From the NCBI GenBank assembly GCA_946481275.1, contig CAMLMV010000019.1, positions 1 to 64,000 on the forward strand: 64,000 bases of DNA, written 5' to 3'. Shown here one piece after another: positions 34,620 to 42,731 of this stretch (its first letter is position 1; each line of letters opens with the position of its first letter). The position numbers and the translations under genes were made by a program. The notes below the pieces were generated by a model that saw only the letters and a program-made list of their open reading frames with translations, was not told where the DNA came from and searched no databases. The stretch is from an uncultured Massilia sp. (lineage in GTDB: Bacteria; Pseudomonadota; Gammaproteobacteria; Burkholderiales; Burkholderiaceae).

Positions 34620-36530
34620 ATGAATTTATCGCTCGACCCGCGAATATTGGCGGACCGTCCGTTGTCGGTAGAATGTGATCTCAAGGAACGACTAAATCGT
34701 GAAACGGCTTTGGCCGCTATCGACCATTTTCCTCGATTGAATGGCGGCATTGCTTTGTGTTTGACGGTCTATAATGAGGCTGCCGAAGCACTGCATACTT
34801 CGTTTGTCGGGCTTGCAGATAGCGTTCGTTTTTTGCGTTACGCATGCCCCGACATGCCGGTATCCATATGTATTCTGGTCGATGGCCTTGCAAAATGCTC
34901 GTCCTCCATGCGCGTTGTTCTGGACCGTTTTGCCGGTCCTGGTTTCTTTTCACGTGGCGGATCTCAGGATCTGGCTTGCCTGCACACACGGTTCGATTTG
35001 TCCGACTTGTCCGTGTTCGAGGCGGCGGGGCGCGAATTTACGCCGGATCGGGACGGGCCGAAAAGCGATACACATGGGTTCCGTGAATTCGAGCGTGGCG
35101 CACGCAGACCAGGTGAATCGACCACTGCGGTCCAATTGCTCATTGCCGTCAAACAGGAAAATCGCGGGAAGCTGGATTCGCACTGGTGGTTTTATCGGAT
35201 TTTTTGCCGGCATCTCAACCCGGCATATTGTTTCCAGATGGACGTTGGCACAATGCCGATGGAGCAGGCCCTGCACGCAATGACGGTGGCATTTCAGAGG
35301 GATCCACGTCTCGGGGCGGTTGCCAGCAGCATCATGCCTCCGCCGCCTGCCGGGCCATCGGACCTGCTCCATTGTTGGCAGTACGTTTCCTTCGCAAATT
35401 CGACGCTTCTGGACTGGCCTGCCGAGAATGCGGTCGGCTATCTGAGCGTCGTGCCCGGGCAGTTGAGTGCCATCCGATGGGAGGCGATCAGAGGACGCGC
35501 GCTCGATGGTGCACAAGAAGAGGGATGGGATCCGCTTGCCGTGTACTTCAAGGGCCTGGGAGCCTTGACTCCGTACGAATCCATGTTGTATGCCGCGGAG
35601 GACCGCGTACTTTGCCGGGAGATCGTGAGTGATCCTCAGGTCGACTGGACGATCTCGCATGTCGACCGTGCGATGGCGGTCACCGACCCCTGCAATTCCT
35701 GGGATGAACTGTTGCGACAGCGGAAGCGCTGGAGCAATGGGTACATGGCCTGTCGTGTCAACTTCATCAAGAAGCTGCCGGGGTTTATTGCGAACCCGAC
35801 AGTCTCGATGCATCGAAAAATTCGCTCGGCTTCGGCAGGAATCTACCACTCGGTCATGCTCGTCAACGACTGGCTGGCGGTTGCGATGTCCATTTTGCTT
35901 CTGCACGCCGTGACCGGACATGCTTCCTCGCTGGTTTCACGGTCATCCTGGGCGGCGAGCGGGTTGCGGGCATCGTTTTGGGCTGCGATGTGCGCATTGC
36001 TCGTGCAGCTCTTCATTTGCTACCGGGGCAGCCTGTCGGCGCGCAGCCTTGCCTTTTTTCGATTTTCCGTCGCCCTTCAAGGGAGTGTCTTCGCCATATC
36101 GCTTTGCGTGAGCTTGCTGGTCGGCAGAGCGATCGAGTTGATGCTGACGACGGCTTTTGTCGTCGCAGCCTTGCCCCTCGCGTCATTGATGGGGCATCGT
36201 CGGCAAATCCGCGCGCTCCTCACAAGCGTCCCTATCGTCGTCATTACGGGTTATTTCGTTACGTCCCTGATGTGGATGTACGCGGTTTGTAATGCACATG
36301 ACAGCAGTTGGGGAACCAAAGGACTTGTATCCGCCGCTACGGATGACCGAAGAGAGGGGACTGGAGCGAAGGCCGGCAACGCGTCGTTTCGAAGATTCAG
36401 GACCGCCTACGTTTCGACATGGGTCGTAATTAACCTATGCTTCGTGTATGTCTTTGATGCGTGGTTCGGCTCGGATCGGCTTGGGGCGGTGATCGGTCTA
36501 CAGTTGATGAACGCAGTCGTTAATTTGTAG
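34620..36530 (+). CDS. Chitin-synthase-like processive GT2
   Basis: A 636-residue membrane glycosyltransferase. The cytoplasmic domain shows LCLTVYNE near residue 45, CFQMDVGTMP (metal-binding Asp), VVPGQLSAIRW, the AAEDRVLCREIV acceptor motif and QRKRWSNG (QxxRW type, with an extra residue pattern QRKRW). About six helices follow from residue 420. Just before the last helices it has SWGTKG, a motif characteristic of fungal-type chitin synthases. A polysaccharide such as chitin or a related beta-linked polymer is the likely product, pushed through the membrane by the same protein. No ribosome site is evident at ATG 34620. No cluster of export genes accompanies it. Confidence 0.75.
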   Translation: MNLSLDPRILADRPLSVECDLKERLNRETALAAIDHFPRLNGGIALCLTVYNEAAEALHTSFVGLADSVRFLRYACPDMPVSICILVDGLAKCSSSMRVVLDRFAGPGFFSRGGSQDLACLHTRFDLSDLSVFEAAGREFTPDRDGPKSDTHGFREFERGARRPGESTTAVQLLIAVKQENRGKLDSHWWFYRIFCRHLNPAYCFQMDVGTMPMEQALHAMTVAFQRDPRLGAVASSIMPPPPAGPSDLLHCWQYVSFANSTLLDWPAENAVGYLSVVPGQLSAIRWEAIRGRALDGAQEEGWDPLAVYFKGLGALTPYESMLYAAEDRVLCREIVSDPQVDWTISHVDRAMAVTDPCNSWDELLRQRKRWSNGYMACRVNFIKKLPGFIANPTVSMHRKIRSASAGIYHSVMLVNDWLAVAMSILLLHAVTGHASSLVSRSSWAASGLRASFWAAMCALLVQLFICYRGSLSARSLAFFRFSVALQGSVFAISLCVSLLVGRAIELMLTTAFVVAALPLASLMGHRRQIRALLTSVPIVVITGYFVTSLMWMYAVCNAHDSSWGTKGLVSAATDDRREGTGAKAGNASFRRFRTAYVSTWVVINLCFVYVFDAWFGSDRLGAVIGLQLMNAVVNL

Positions 36531-36594
36531 AGCATCGACAGGCGGACAAGAGATCGATACCGGCCGCCGTCGTGTCGTCACCTGCTTGCCAGAT

Positions 36595-37560
36595 TTACCC
36601 CCGATTGACGGCATGCAGCCACACGGCCGCGATGCGCTCCACGTTCTCGTAGCCCTCGCAGCCCAGCTGGCCGCCGAAGACGTCCGGATCGAGTTCCTCG
36701 TACGACCAGGCGTCCGTGTCGGCATCGAGCCGGTCGCGGATGGCGGCGAGGAACGGGTCGGCGCCGTCGACGATGGCCACGCCCGTGTACAGCAGCAGGC
36801 TGCCGCCGGGATGCAGCCGGTCCAGCGCCGCGTGCACGATGCGGATCGACAGTTCGGCGCCGTGCGTGCCGCCGCCGTGGCGGTACGTCAGCTCGTCCGG
36901 GTCGAGGATATATGGCGGGTTGGACATGACGAGGTCGAAGCCGCCGTCGACGCCGTCCAGCAGGTCGCTGCGGCAGGGCACGACGTTGTGCGCCCCGTTC
37001 AGGCCCGCGTTGATTTCCGCGAGCGTCAGCGCGGCCGGGTTGATGTCGGCCGCGTAGACGGTGGCGCCGGGGCAGCGCAGCGCCACTTCGATCGCACCGG
37101 GCTCGGCGCCGGCCCCGATGTCGACCGCGCGCCGTACGGGCCTGCGCAGGCCGCCGTGCGGGCCGAGCACGCGTTTCAGGGCACTCGTGTAGCGGTAGGT
37201 GTCGGGGCCGAAGAACACGGCGTCCTCGTCGGACGTGGGCCAGGCCGAGTGGAAGTACAGGTGGTCGCCGATGGTCGAGGCGCGCACGCCGGCGCGCCAC
37301 CCGTCCGCGCCCTCCGGGACCGCCAGGCCGGCCGCGCGCAGCTGGCCGTCGATCGGCTCGGGCAGCACGCCGGCGCGGTACGGCCGGCTCCAGCCGAACA
37401 CGCCGCGCAGGTCGCAGGCCCAGGCATTCTCCGGACGGTTGTTGACCCGGCGGTGCGTGGCGGGGGTGACGGTCACGAAACGGTAGCCGGTGGCCTGTAG
37501 ACTGCGGCCGAGCGCGGCCAGCGCGTCGTGGTGGGCGAAGGTGGGGGCGGTCGGGGTCAT
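36595..37560 (-). CDS. Class I SAM-dependent methyltransferase (PrmC/HemK-like)
   Basis: A 321-residue methyltransferase. The SAM site lies around AVDIGAGAEPGAIEVAL (about residues 140-156) with ADINPAAL next, and the N-methyltransferase motif NPPY appears in VMSNPPYILDP. The NPPY motif suggests methylation of a glutamine or adenine nitrogen; the substrate is unknown. ATG 37560 gives MTPTAPTF; an upstream in-frame ATG at 37608 is less likely. A 207-base damaged copy of its middle part lies at 19026-19232. Confidence 0.88.
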   Translation of the reverse strand: MTPTAPTFAHHDALAALGRSLQATGYRFVTVTPATHRRVNNRPENAWACDLRGVFGWSRPYRAGVLPEPIDGQLRAAGLAVPEGADGWRAGVRASTIGDHLYFHSAWPTSDEDAVFFGPDTYRYTSALKRVLGPHGGLRRPVRRAVDIGAGAEPGAIEVALRCPGATVYAADINPAALTLAEINAGLNGAHNVVPCRSDLLDGVDGGFDLVMSNPPYILDPDELTYRHGGGTHGAELSIRIVHAALDRLHPGGSLLLYTGVAIVDGADPFLAAIRDRLDADTDAWSYEELDPDVFGGQLGCEGYENVERIAAVWLHAVNRG

Positions 37561-37754
37561 GCGCGGAGCTTGCCCGATGCGCCCGCGCGCGTCCGTACGG
37601 GGGCGCACAGAGACGTGGACGGGCTGTCATCCACCCCGGGTCTGCCGTATGGCATGATGGGGATTATGTGAGAGTTCGAACAGATGCGGCCGCGCGCCGT
37701 ATGCACAATGGACGGGCTGATGCAGGACGCGTGGCCCTACAGACGAGGACGACC

Positions 37755-37937
37755 ATGAAAACGACGCCGGACGTAACCCTCCGCGAGCGACTGGAGCGTG
37801 AGGTCGAACGCGAGCGCCACGAACGCCTGCTGCACGACGAAGAGCGCGCCGGCCTGGCGGTGGACGACGAGTTCCGCCTCAAGGATGTGCGCGAGAACAT
37901 GGGGGCGGTGAAGATCAGGCGTGCCAGGGGACGCTGA
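37755..37937 (+). CDS. Small charged hypothetical protein
   Basis: A 60-residue, highly charged protein (Arg/Glu-rich helix LRERLEREVERERHERLL, then LKDVRENMGAVKIRRARGR). No signal or membrane segment. It has a GAGGACGACC stretch before the ATG and lies 32 bases upstream of the YpfJ-like peptidase, probably co-transcribed. No family recognised. Confidence 0.6.
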   Translation: MKTTPDVTLRERLEREVERERHERLLHDEERAGLAVDDEFRLKDVRENMGAVKIRRARGR

Positions 37938-37969
37938 GCCGTCCGGCACGACGACAACAGGAGAAGATC

Positions 37970-38839
37970 ATGCGTTGGGAAGGCGACAGGCAGAGCGACA
38001 ACATCGAGGACCGCCGCGGCGGTGGGGGCGGCGGCGGATTCGGCATCGGCGGCGGGACCGTCGGCATCGGCACGATCGCCATTGCGCTGCTCGGCTCGTG
38101 GTTCTTCGGCGTGTCGCCGTCCACGATCCTGAACCTGCTGTCGGGCGGCTCGCCGGCCCAGGTCCAGCAGGCGCCCGCGCACCCGCCCGCGAACGACCGC
38201 GAGACGCAGTTCGTGCGCACCGTGCTCGGCTACACCGAAGACACGTGGTCGCAGATCTTCCGCGCCAACGGGGCGACGTATTCGCCGCCGCGCCTCGTGC
38301 TGTATTCGGGCCGTACGTCGACGGGCGGTTGCGGCGTGGGCCAGTCCGCCGTCGGGCCGTTCTACTGCCCGGCCGACCGCAAGGTGTACATCGACCTGAC
38401 GTTCTTCCGCATGATGCAGCAGCGCTTCAAGGTGGGCGGCGAATTCACGCAGGCATACGTGATCGCGCACGAGGTCGGCCACCACGTGCAGAACCTGCTG
38501 GGCATCTCGGGCAAGGTCGACAGCGCGCGCCAGCACCTGTCCGAACGTGAGGCCAATGCCGCGTCGGTGCGGCTGGAACTGCAGGCCGACTGCTTCGCCG
38601 GCGTGTGGGCCTACCACACGAACCAGGCCAAGCAGATCATCGAACAGGGCGACGTCGAGTCCGCGCTGAACGCCGCGAGCGCCATCGGCGACGACGCGCT
38701 GCAGCGCCAGTCGCGCGGCGAGGTCGTGCCGGATTCGTTCACGCACGGCACGTCGGCCCAGCGCGTGCGCTGGTTCACGCGCGGCCTGCAGACGGGGTCC
38801 GTCGAGCAGTGCAATACGTTCGAGGCGCGGCAGCTCTGA
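37970..38839 (+). CDS. YpfJ-type neutral zinc metallopeptidase
   Basis: A 289-residue membrane-anchored protease of PF04228. The start MRWEGDRQSDNIEDRR and a Gly-rich stretch are family hallmarks. One transmembrane helix (IGTIAIALLGSWFFGV) follows. The zinc motif HEVGHH lies near residue 165, preceded by PFYCPADRKVYIDL. The C-terminal HGTSAQRVRWFTRGLQTG is also conserved. The catalytic domain should face the periplasm. ATG 37970 is preceded by AGGAG. Substrate unknown. Confidence 0.93.
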   Translation: MRWEGDRQSDNIEDRRGGGGGGGFGIGGGTVGIGTIAIALLGSWFFGVSPSTILNLLSGGSPAQVQQAPAHPPANDRETQFVRTVLGYTEDTWSQIFRANGATYSPPRLVLYSGRTSTGGCGVGQSAVGPFYCPADRKVYIDLTFFRMMQQRFKVGGEFTQAYVIAHEVGHHVQNLLGISGKVDSARQHLSEREANAASVRLELQADCFAGVWAYHTNQAKQIIEQGDVESALNAASAIGDDALQRQSRGEVVPDSFTHGTSAQRVRWFTRGLQTGSVEQCNTFEARQL

Positions 38840-38971
38840 TCCAGGATCGCCTTCACGGGACGGCCGCTGCGTGCGGCCATTTCCATTTAAAAACAGGGCA
38901 CGGCGACCCTGTAAAAAAAGTGTTCAGGAACCCCCGTTCGTTTCCGTGCGCGTATCGCCTTCCTTAGCGTT

Positions 38972-38991
38972 TTGACATACCTTGTTGTCAA
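38972..38991. promoter_or_regulatory. Inverted repeat, possible operator/-35 of the alcohol dehydrogenase
   Basis: TTGACA (38972-38977) and TGTCAA (38986-38991) form an inverted repeat separated by 8 bases, 45 bases before the dehydrogenase ATG. TTGACA could also serve as a -35 box. Confidence 0.35.
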
Positions 38992-39035
38992 GCGCTCGTC
39001 CATTGCGGCGGGCCGTCAACCAACGAGGAGGAATT

Positions 39036-40220
39036 ATGCTGGCAATGAATTACCGGGGACCGTATCGCGTCCGCGCCGATTACAAGCCCGATCCCGTCAT
39101 CGAACACCCGGGCGACGCCATCGTGCGCGTGCTGCGCTCCTGCATCTGCGGGTCCGACCTGCACCTTTACCACGGCATGGTGCCCGACACGCGCGTGGGC
39201 CATACGTTCGGCCATGAATTCGTCGGCGAAGTCGTGGACGTGGGCCGCGACGTGCAGACGCTGAAAGCCGGCGACCGGGTGCTGGTGCCGTTCAACCTGT
39301 TCTGCGGCTCCTGCTTCTTCTGCCAGCGCGAACTCTTCGGCAATTGCCACAACACGAATCCGGAAGCGACGGCCGTCGGCGGCATCTACGGCTATTCGCA
39401 CACGGCGGGCGGCTACGACGGCGGCCAGGCCGAGTACGTGCGCGTGCCGATGGCCGACGTGGGCCCGTACCCGATCCCCGACGACCTGCACCTGGACGAC
39501 GCCGTGCTGCTGACGGACGCCCTCCCGACCGGCTACCAGGCCGCCGAGATGGGCGACATCCAGGAAGGCGACACGGTGGTCGTCTTCGGTGCCGGTCCGG
39601 TCGGCATCTTTGCCGCGAAAGCCGCGTGGCTGATGGGCGCGGGCAGGGTGATCGTCGTGGACGAGGTCGAGTACCGCCTGGAATTCGTCAAGCGCTTCGC
39701 CCAATGCGAGGTCGTGAACTTCCGCGAAGTGAACGACATGGCTGAGCACATCAAGAAGATGACGGACTGGATGGGCGCGGACGTCACCATCGACTGCGTG
39801 GGCGGCGATGCGGCCGGTTCCATCGCGCAGACACTGACGGGCCGCCTGATGAAGATGCAGGCCGGCGCATCGACCGTGCTGCACTGGGCCATCAACAGCG
39901 TGCGCAAGGGCGGCAACGTGTCGATCGTGGGCGTGTACGGCCCGACGTTCAACGCGGTCCCGATCGGCAACGTGGTGAACAAGGGCCTGACGATCCGCGC
40001 CAACCAGGCGAGCGTGAAGCGCCACCTGCCGCGCCTGATCGAGCACATCCGCGAAGGCCGCCTGAACCCGAAGGAAATCATCACGCACCGGGTGCCGCTG
40101 GAAGAGGTGGCGGACGCGTACCACATCTTCTCGAGCAAGCTCGATAACTGCATCAAGCCCGTCCTGATCCCGCCGTCGGCGCGCGAGGTCCAGGCCGTGA
40201 AGGCCACCGCTTTGCATTGA
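39036..40220 (+). CDS. Zinc-dependent alcohol dehydrogenase (FDH-like)
   Basis: A 394-residue medium-chain dehydrogenase. The catalytic zinc site includes the Cys of SCICGSDLHLYHG and GHEFVGEV. The structural zinc cysteines are in CGSCFFCQRELFGNC. The Rossmann motif is VVVFGAGPVGIFAA. It resembles glutathione-independent formaldehyde-dehydrogenase-like enzymes. ATG 39036 follows a strong GAGGAGG site. The gene downstream encodes a His-rich protein 9 bases away, a probable operon. Substrate cannot be read from the sequence. Confidence 0.92.
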   Translation: MLAMNYRGPYRVRADYKPDPVIEHPGDAIVRVLRSCICGSDLHLYHGMVPDTRVGHTFGHEFVGEVVDVGRDVQTLKAGDRVLVPFNLFCGSCFFCQRELFGNCHNTNPEATAVGGIYGYSHTAGGYDGGQAEYVRVPMADVGPYPIPDDLHLDDAVLLTDALPTGYQAAEMGDIQEGDTVVVFGAGPVGIFAAKAAWLMGAGRVIVVDEVEYRLEFVKRFAQCEVVNFREVNDMAEHIKKMTDWMGADVTIDCVGGDAAGSIAQTLTGRLMKMQAGASTVLHWAINSVRKGGNVSIVGVYGPTFNAVPIGNVVNKGLTIRANQASVKRHLPRLIEHIREGRLNPKEIITHRVPLEEVADAYHIFSSKLDNCIKPVLIPPSAREVQAVKATALH

Positions 40221-40229
40221 GGAGACGTC

Positions 40230-40796
40230 ATGGAACACAACCATCCACATCATCACGACGACGCCGGGCACGTGCATTCCCACCCGCTGCAGGGCGACAT
40301 GGCCGAAGGCCCGCGCCGCCCGACCCGCGAGGCGTTGTCGCATATCGAGGGCTGGGGCGCCGACCTCGACCGCAAGAACCGCCCGGCCGTGCCGATGGAG
40401 CGCATGCCCGCGCGCTTCATCCACCCGCACGAGGGCAAGCTGCCGCAGCAGCCGGAAGACGTCGAGGTCCTCGTGTCGACGGAACGCCCCGGCATCACGC
40501 CGATCTTCGGCACCGCGCAGCCGCCGAAAGGCCTGTCGGGCATGATGCGCCGCCTCGCCTTCAAATGGTCGGAAAACGACCTGCGCCACTGGCTCCTGCT
40601 GCTGGCCGCGGACCGCGTGAACGTCGTCGAGGGCATCGGCGAAGACCTCGCCCACGGCAAGGTGCCGAACGTGCTGGGCGAAATGGGCATCAAGGCGGAG
40701 TGGGAGCACAACCGGGCCGGTCTCGTGAAGAAGGCGGTCCTGGCCGGCGCCGTCGTCGGCACGGCCGTGTACCTGATGCGCCGGCGCGAGCGTTGA
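40230..40796 (+). CDS. Hypothetical protein with His-rich N-terminus and C-terminal helix
   Basis: A 188-residue protein of unrecognised family. Residues 1-18 are rich in His and Asp (MEHNHPHHHDDAGHVHSH), suggesting metal binding. The middle is hydrophilic with WSENDLRHWLLLLAADRVN and ends in one hydrophobic helix (AVLAGAVVGTAVYLM) followed by basic residues. It is preceded by GAGGAGACG and lies 9 bases after the dehydrogenase, so a linked role is likely. Confidence 0.7.
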   Translation: MEHNHPHHHDDAGHVHSHPLQGDMAEGPRRPTREALSHIEGWGADLDRKNRPAVPMERMPARFIHPHEGKLPQQPEDVEVLVSTERPGITPIFGTAQPPKGLSGMMRRLAFKWSENDLRHWLLLLAADRVNVVEGIGEDLAHGKVPNVLGEMGIKAEWEHNRAGLVKKAVLAGAVVGTAVYLMRRRER

Positions 40797-40955
40797 GCGT
40801 CCTGTGAGGTGCGCCCGCGCGCACCATCATCCGCACCTTTTCATCCGCCTCACGGCAGCCGCAAGCCGCCGTGGGGCTCTTTGCGCTTGAGCAAATTCCT
40901 TTGAGCGAGCTCGTCCACACTGCATCGGTGTGCCCGCTCAATGAAAGGAAATCTC

Positions 40956-42719
40956 ATGAACAAGCGCAAGATGTTGCTGGCGTCGTTCGGCGCCCTGTCC
41001 CTGGCTGTCGTCGTGCCCGCGGGTGCGGCCGGACCAGGCACGATGAGCCCGGCGGTTGCCGCGTCCCCGCAGTTCGACGCGGCGCTGCTGGCCCAGCTGG
41101 ACGCGCGCCGCGCCGCGCGCGGGCTGGATGCGCGCTTCGGCTATGCGATCCTGGCCCGGCATCCCGGCACGCAGGGCACGCAGATCGCGCGCGTGGCCCA
41201 CACGTACAAGGGCGTGCGCATCTTCGGCTTCGAATCCGTGCTCGTGCTGGATGCGAACGGCAAGATCCTGTCCGAATCCGATTCCGAACAGCGTGCCAAT
41301 TTTGCCAAGGCCGACGCCGGGCCGGGCACGGATTTCAGCGTCGTGCCCGCGATCTCGTCGAAGGCCGCGATCGATGCGGCGCTCGCGTCGGTGGGGACGT
41401 CGGCGCGCCACGAGACGCCGCCCAGCGCGGAGTTGATCATCTGGCCCGCGATGCGCACGGAGCGCGTGCCCGGCGCGCGCGACAAGCAGGAGCAGGAGCT
41501 CAACGCGCTGGACGTGCAGGACGTCGTCGATCACTATGAACTGGCCTATCTCGTGCACACGCGCATGGTCGTCGGCGACAAGCCCGTGTACCACGATACC
41601 ATCGTCAGCGCGCGCGACGGCGCCATCCTCGCCCAGTGGAACATGCTGCAGACCGTGGTGGGCGTGGGCCACAGCCAGTACAACGGCGACGTGCCCATCA
41701 ACACAACCCTTGCCGATGGCAAGTACAGGATGATCGACGACGCCCGCGGCACGGGCGGCACGTTCGGCGCGATGGCGATCACGAACGCGAACCATGGCAC
41801 GAGCGCGGGCAGCGTCTACGTCAACGACACGAACACGTGGGGCGACGGCAAGCAGTACGTGAACGGCGGCTCGACGACGAACGCGAACGGCCAGACGGCC
41901 GCCGTGAACGCGATGTGGGGCCTGATGAACACGTACGACACGATGAAGAACGTGTTCAACTGGCTGTCGCTGGACGGGCACAACACGGCCACGTACATCG
42001 CGGCGCACGTCAACACGGCGTACGACAACGCGTATTACAGCGACACGTGCCGCTGCATGTTCATCGGCGACGGCTCATTCTTCAACAGCCTCGGCTCGAT
42101 CGACGTGATCGGCCACGAGATGGGCCACGGCGTGACGGCCGCCACGTCGAACCTGACGTATTCCGGCGAGTCGGGCGGCCTGAACGAATCGTCGTCGGAC
42201 ATCAACGGCGAGGCCGTCGAAGCGTATGCGCGCGGGGGCGGGAAGGGCGACAGCATCCCGCTCACGGGCAACGACTGGGTGCTGGGCAAGGAAATCAGCA
42301 AGACGGGCACGCCATTGCGCTGGATGTACCGCCCGAGCAAGGACGGCAGCAGCCCCGATGCCTGGAACAGCTCGATCAAGCGCCTGGACGTGCACTACAG
42401 CAGTGGCCCGAACAACCGCATGTTCTACTTCCTCGCGCAAGGCTCGAGCGCGGACAATGCCAGCGATTATTACAGCAAATACCTCGTCAAGACCCCGGCC
42501 GCGATGACGGGCATCGGCATCGACAAGGCGTACCGGATCTGGTTCAAGGCGAACACGACCATGTTCACGTCGAGCACCAATTACGCGGATGCCCGCGCCA
42601 AGATGATCGAAGCGGCCGGCCAGTTGTACGGCAAGAGCAGCAAGGAACTGATTGCCGTGAAGCGGGCGTATGCGGCCATCAACGTGGGTGCGGACGTGGA
42701 CGAAGCAGGCGGGCAGTAA
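40956..42719 (+). CDS. Secreted M4 (thermolysin-like) metallopeptidase
   Basis: A 587-residue secreted protease. The signal peptide is about residues 1-24 (MLLASFGALSLAVVVPAGA). An FTP/PepSY-type propeptide extends to about residue 230. The catalytic domain has HEMGH (in DVIGHEMGHGVTAATSNL), the third zinc ligand in GLNESSSD, and the C-terminal helical half with HYSSGPNNRMFYFLAQG. ATG 40956 is favoured by AAAGGA upstream. It degrades extracellular protein. No PPC or PEP-CTERM tail is seen. It converges with the GH36 gene. Confidence 0.94.
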   Translation: MNKRKMLLASFGALSLAVVVPAGAAGPGTMSPAVAASPQFDAALLAQLDARRAARGLDARFGYAILARHPGTQGTQIARVAHTYKGVRIFGFESVLVLDANGKILSESDSEQRANFAKADAGPGTDFSVVPAISSKAAIDAALASVGTSARHETPPSAELIIWPAMRTERVPGARDKQEQELNALDVQDVVDHYELAYLVHTRMVVGDKPVYHDTIVSARDGAILAQWNMLQTVVGVGHSQYNGDVPINTTLADGKYRMIDDARGTGGTFGAMAITNANHGTSAGSVYVNDTNTWGDGKQYVNGGSTTNANGQTAAVNAMWGLMNTYDTMKNVFNWLSLDGHNTATYIAAHVNTAYDNAYYSDTCRCMFIGDGSFFNSLGSIDVIGHEMGHGVTAATSNLTYSGESGGLNESSSDINGEAVEAYARGGGKGDSIPLTGNDWVLGKEISKTGTPLRWMYRPSKDGSSPDAWNSSIKRLDVHYSSGPNNRMFYFLAQGSSADNASDYYSKYLVKTPAAMTGIGIDKAYRIWFKANTTMFTSSTNYADARAKMIEAAGQLYGKSSKELIAVKRAYAAINVGADVDEAGGQ

Positions 42720-42731
42720 AGGCACACCTCG

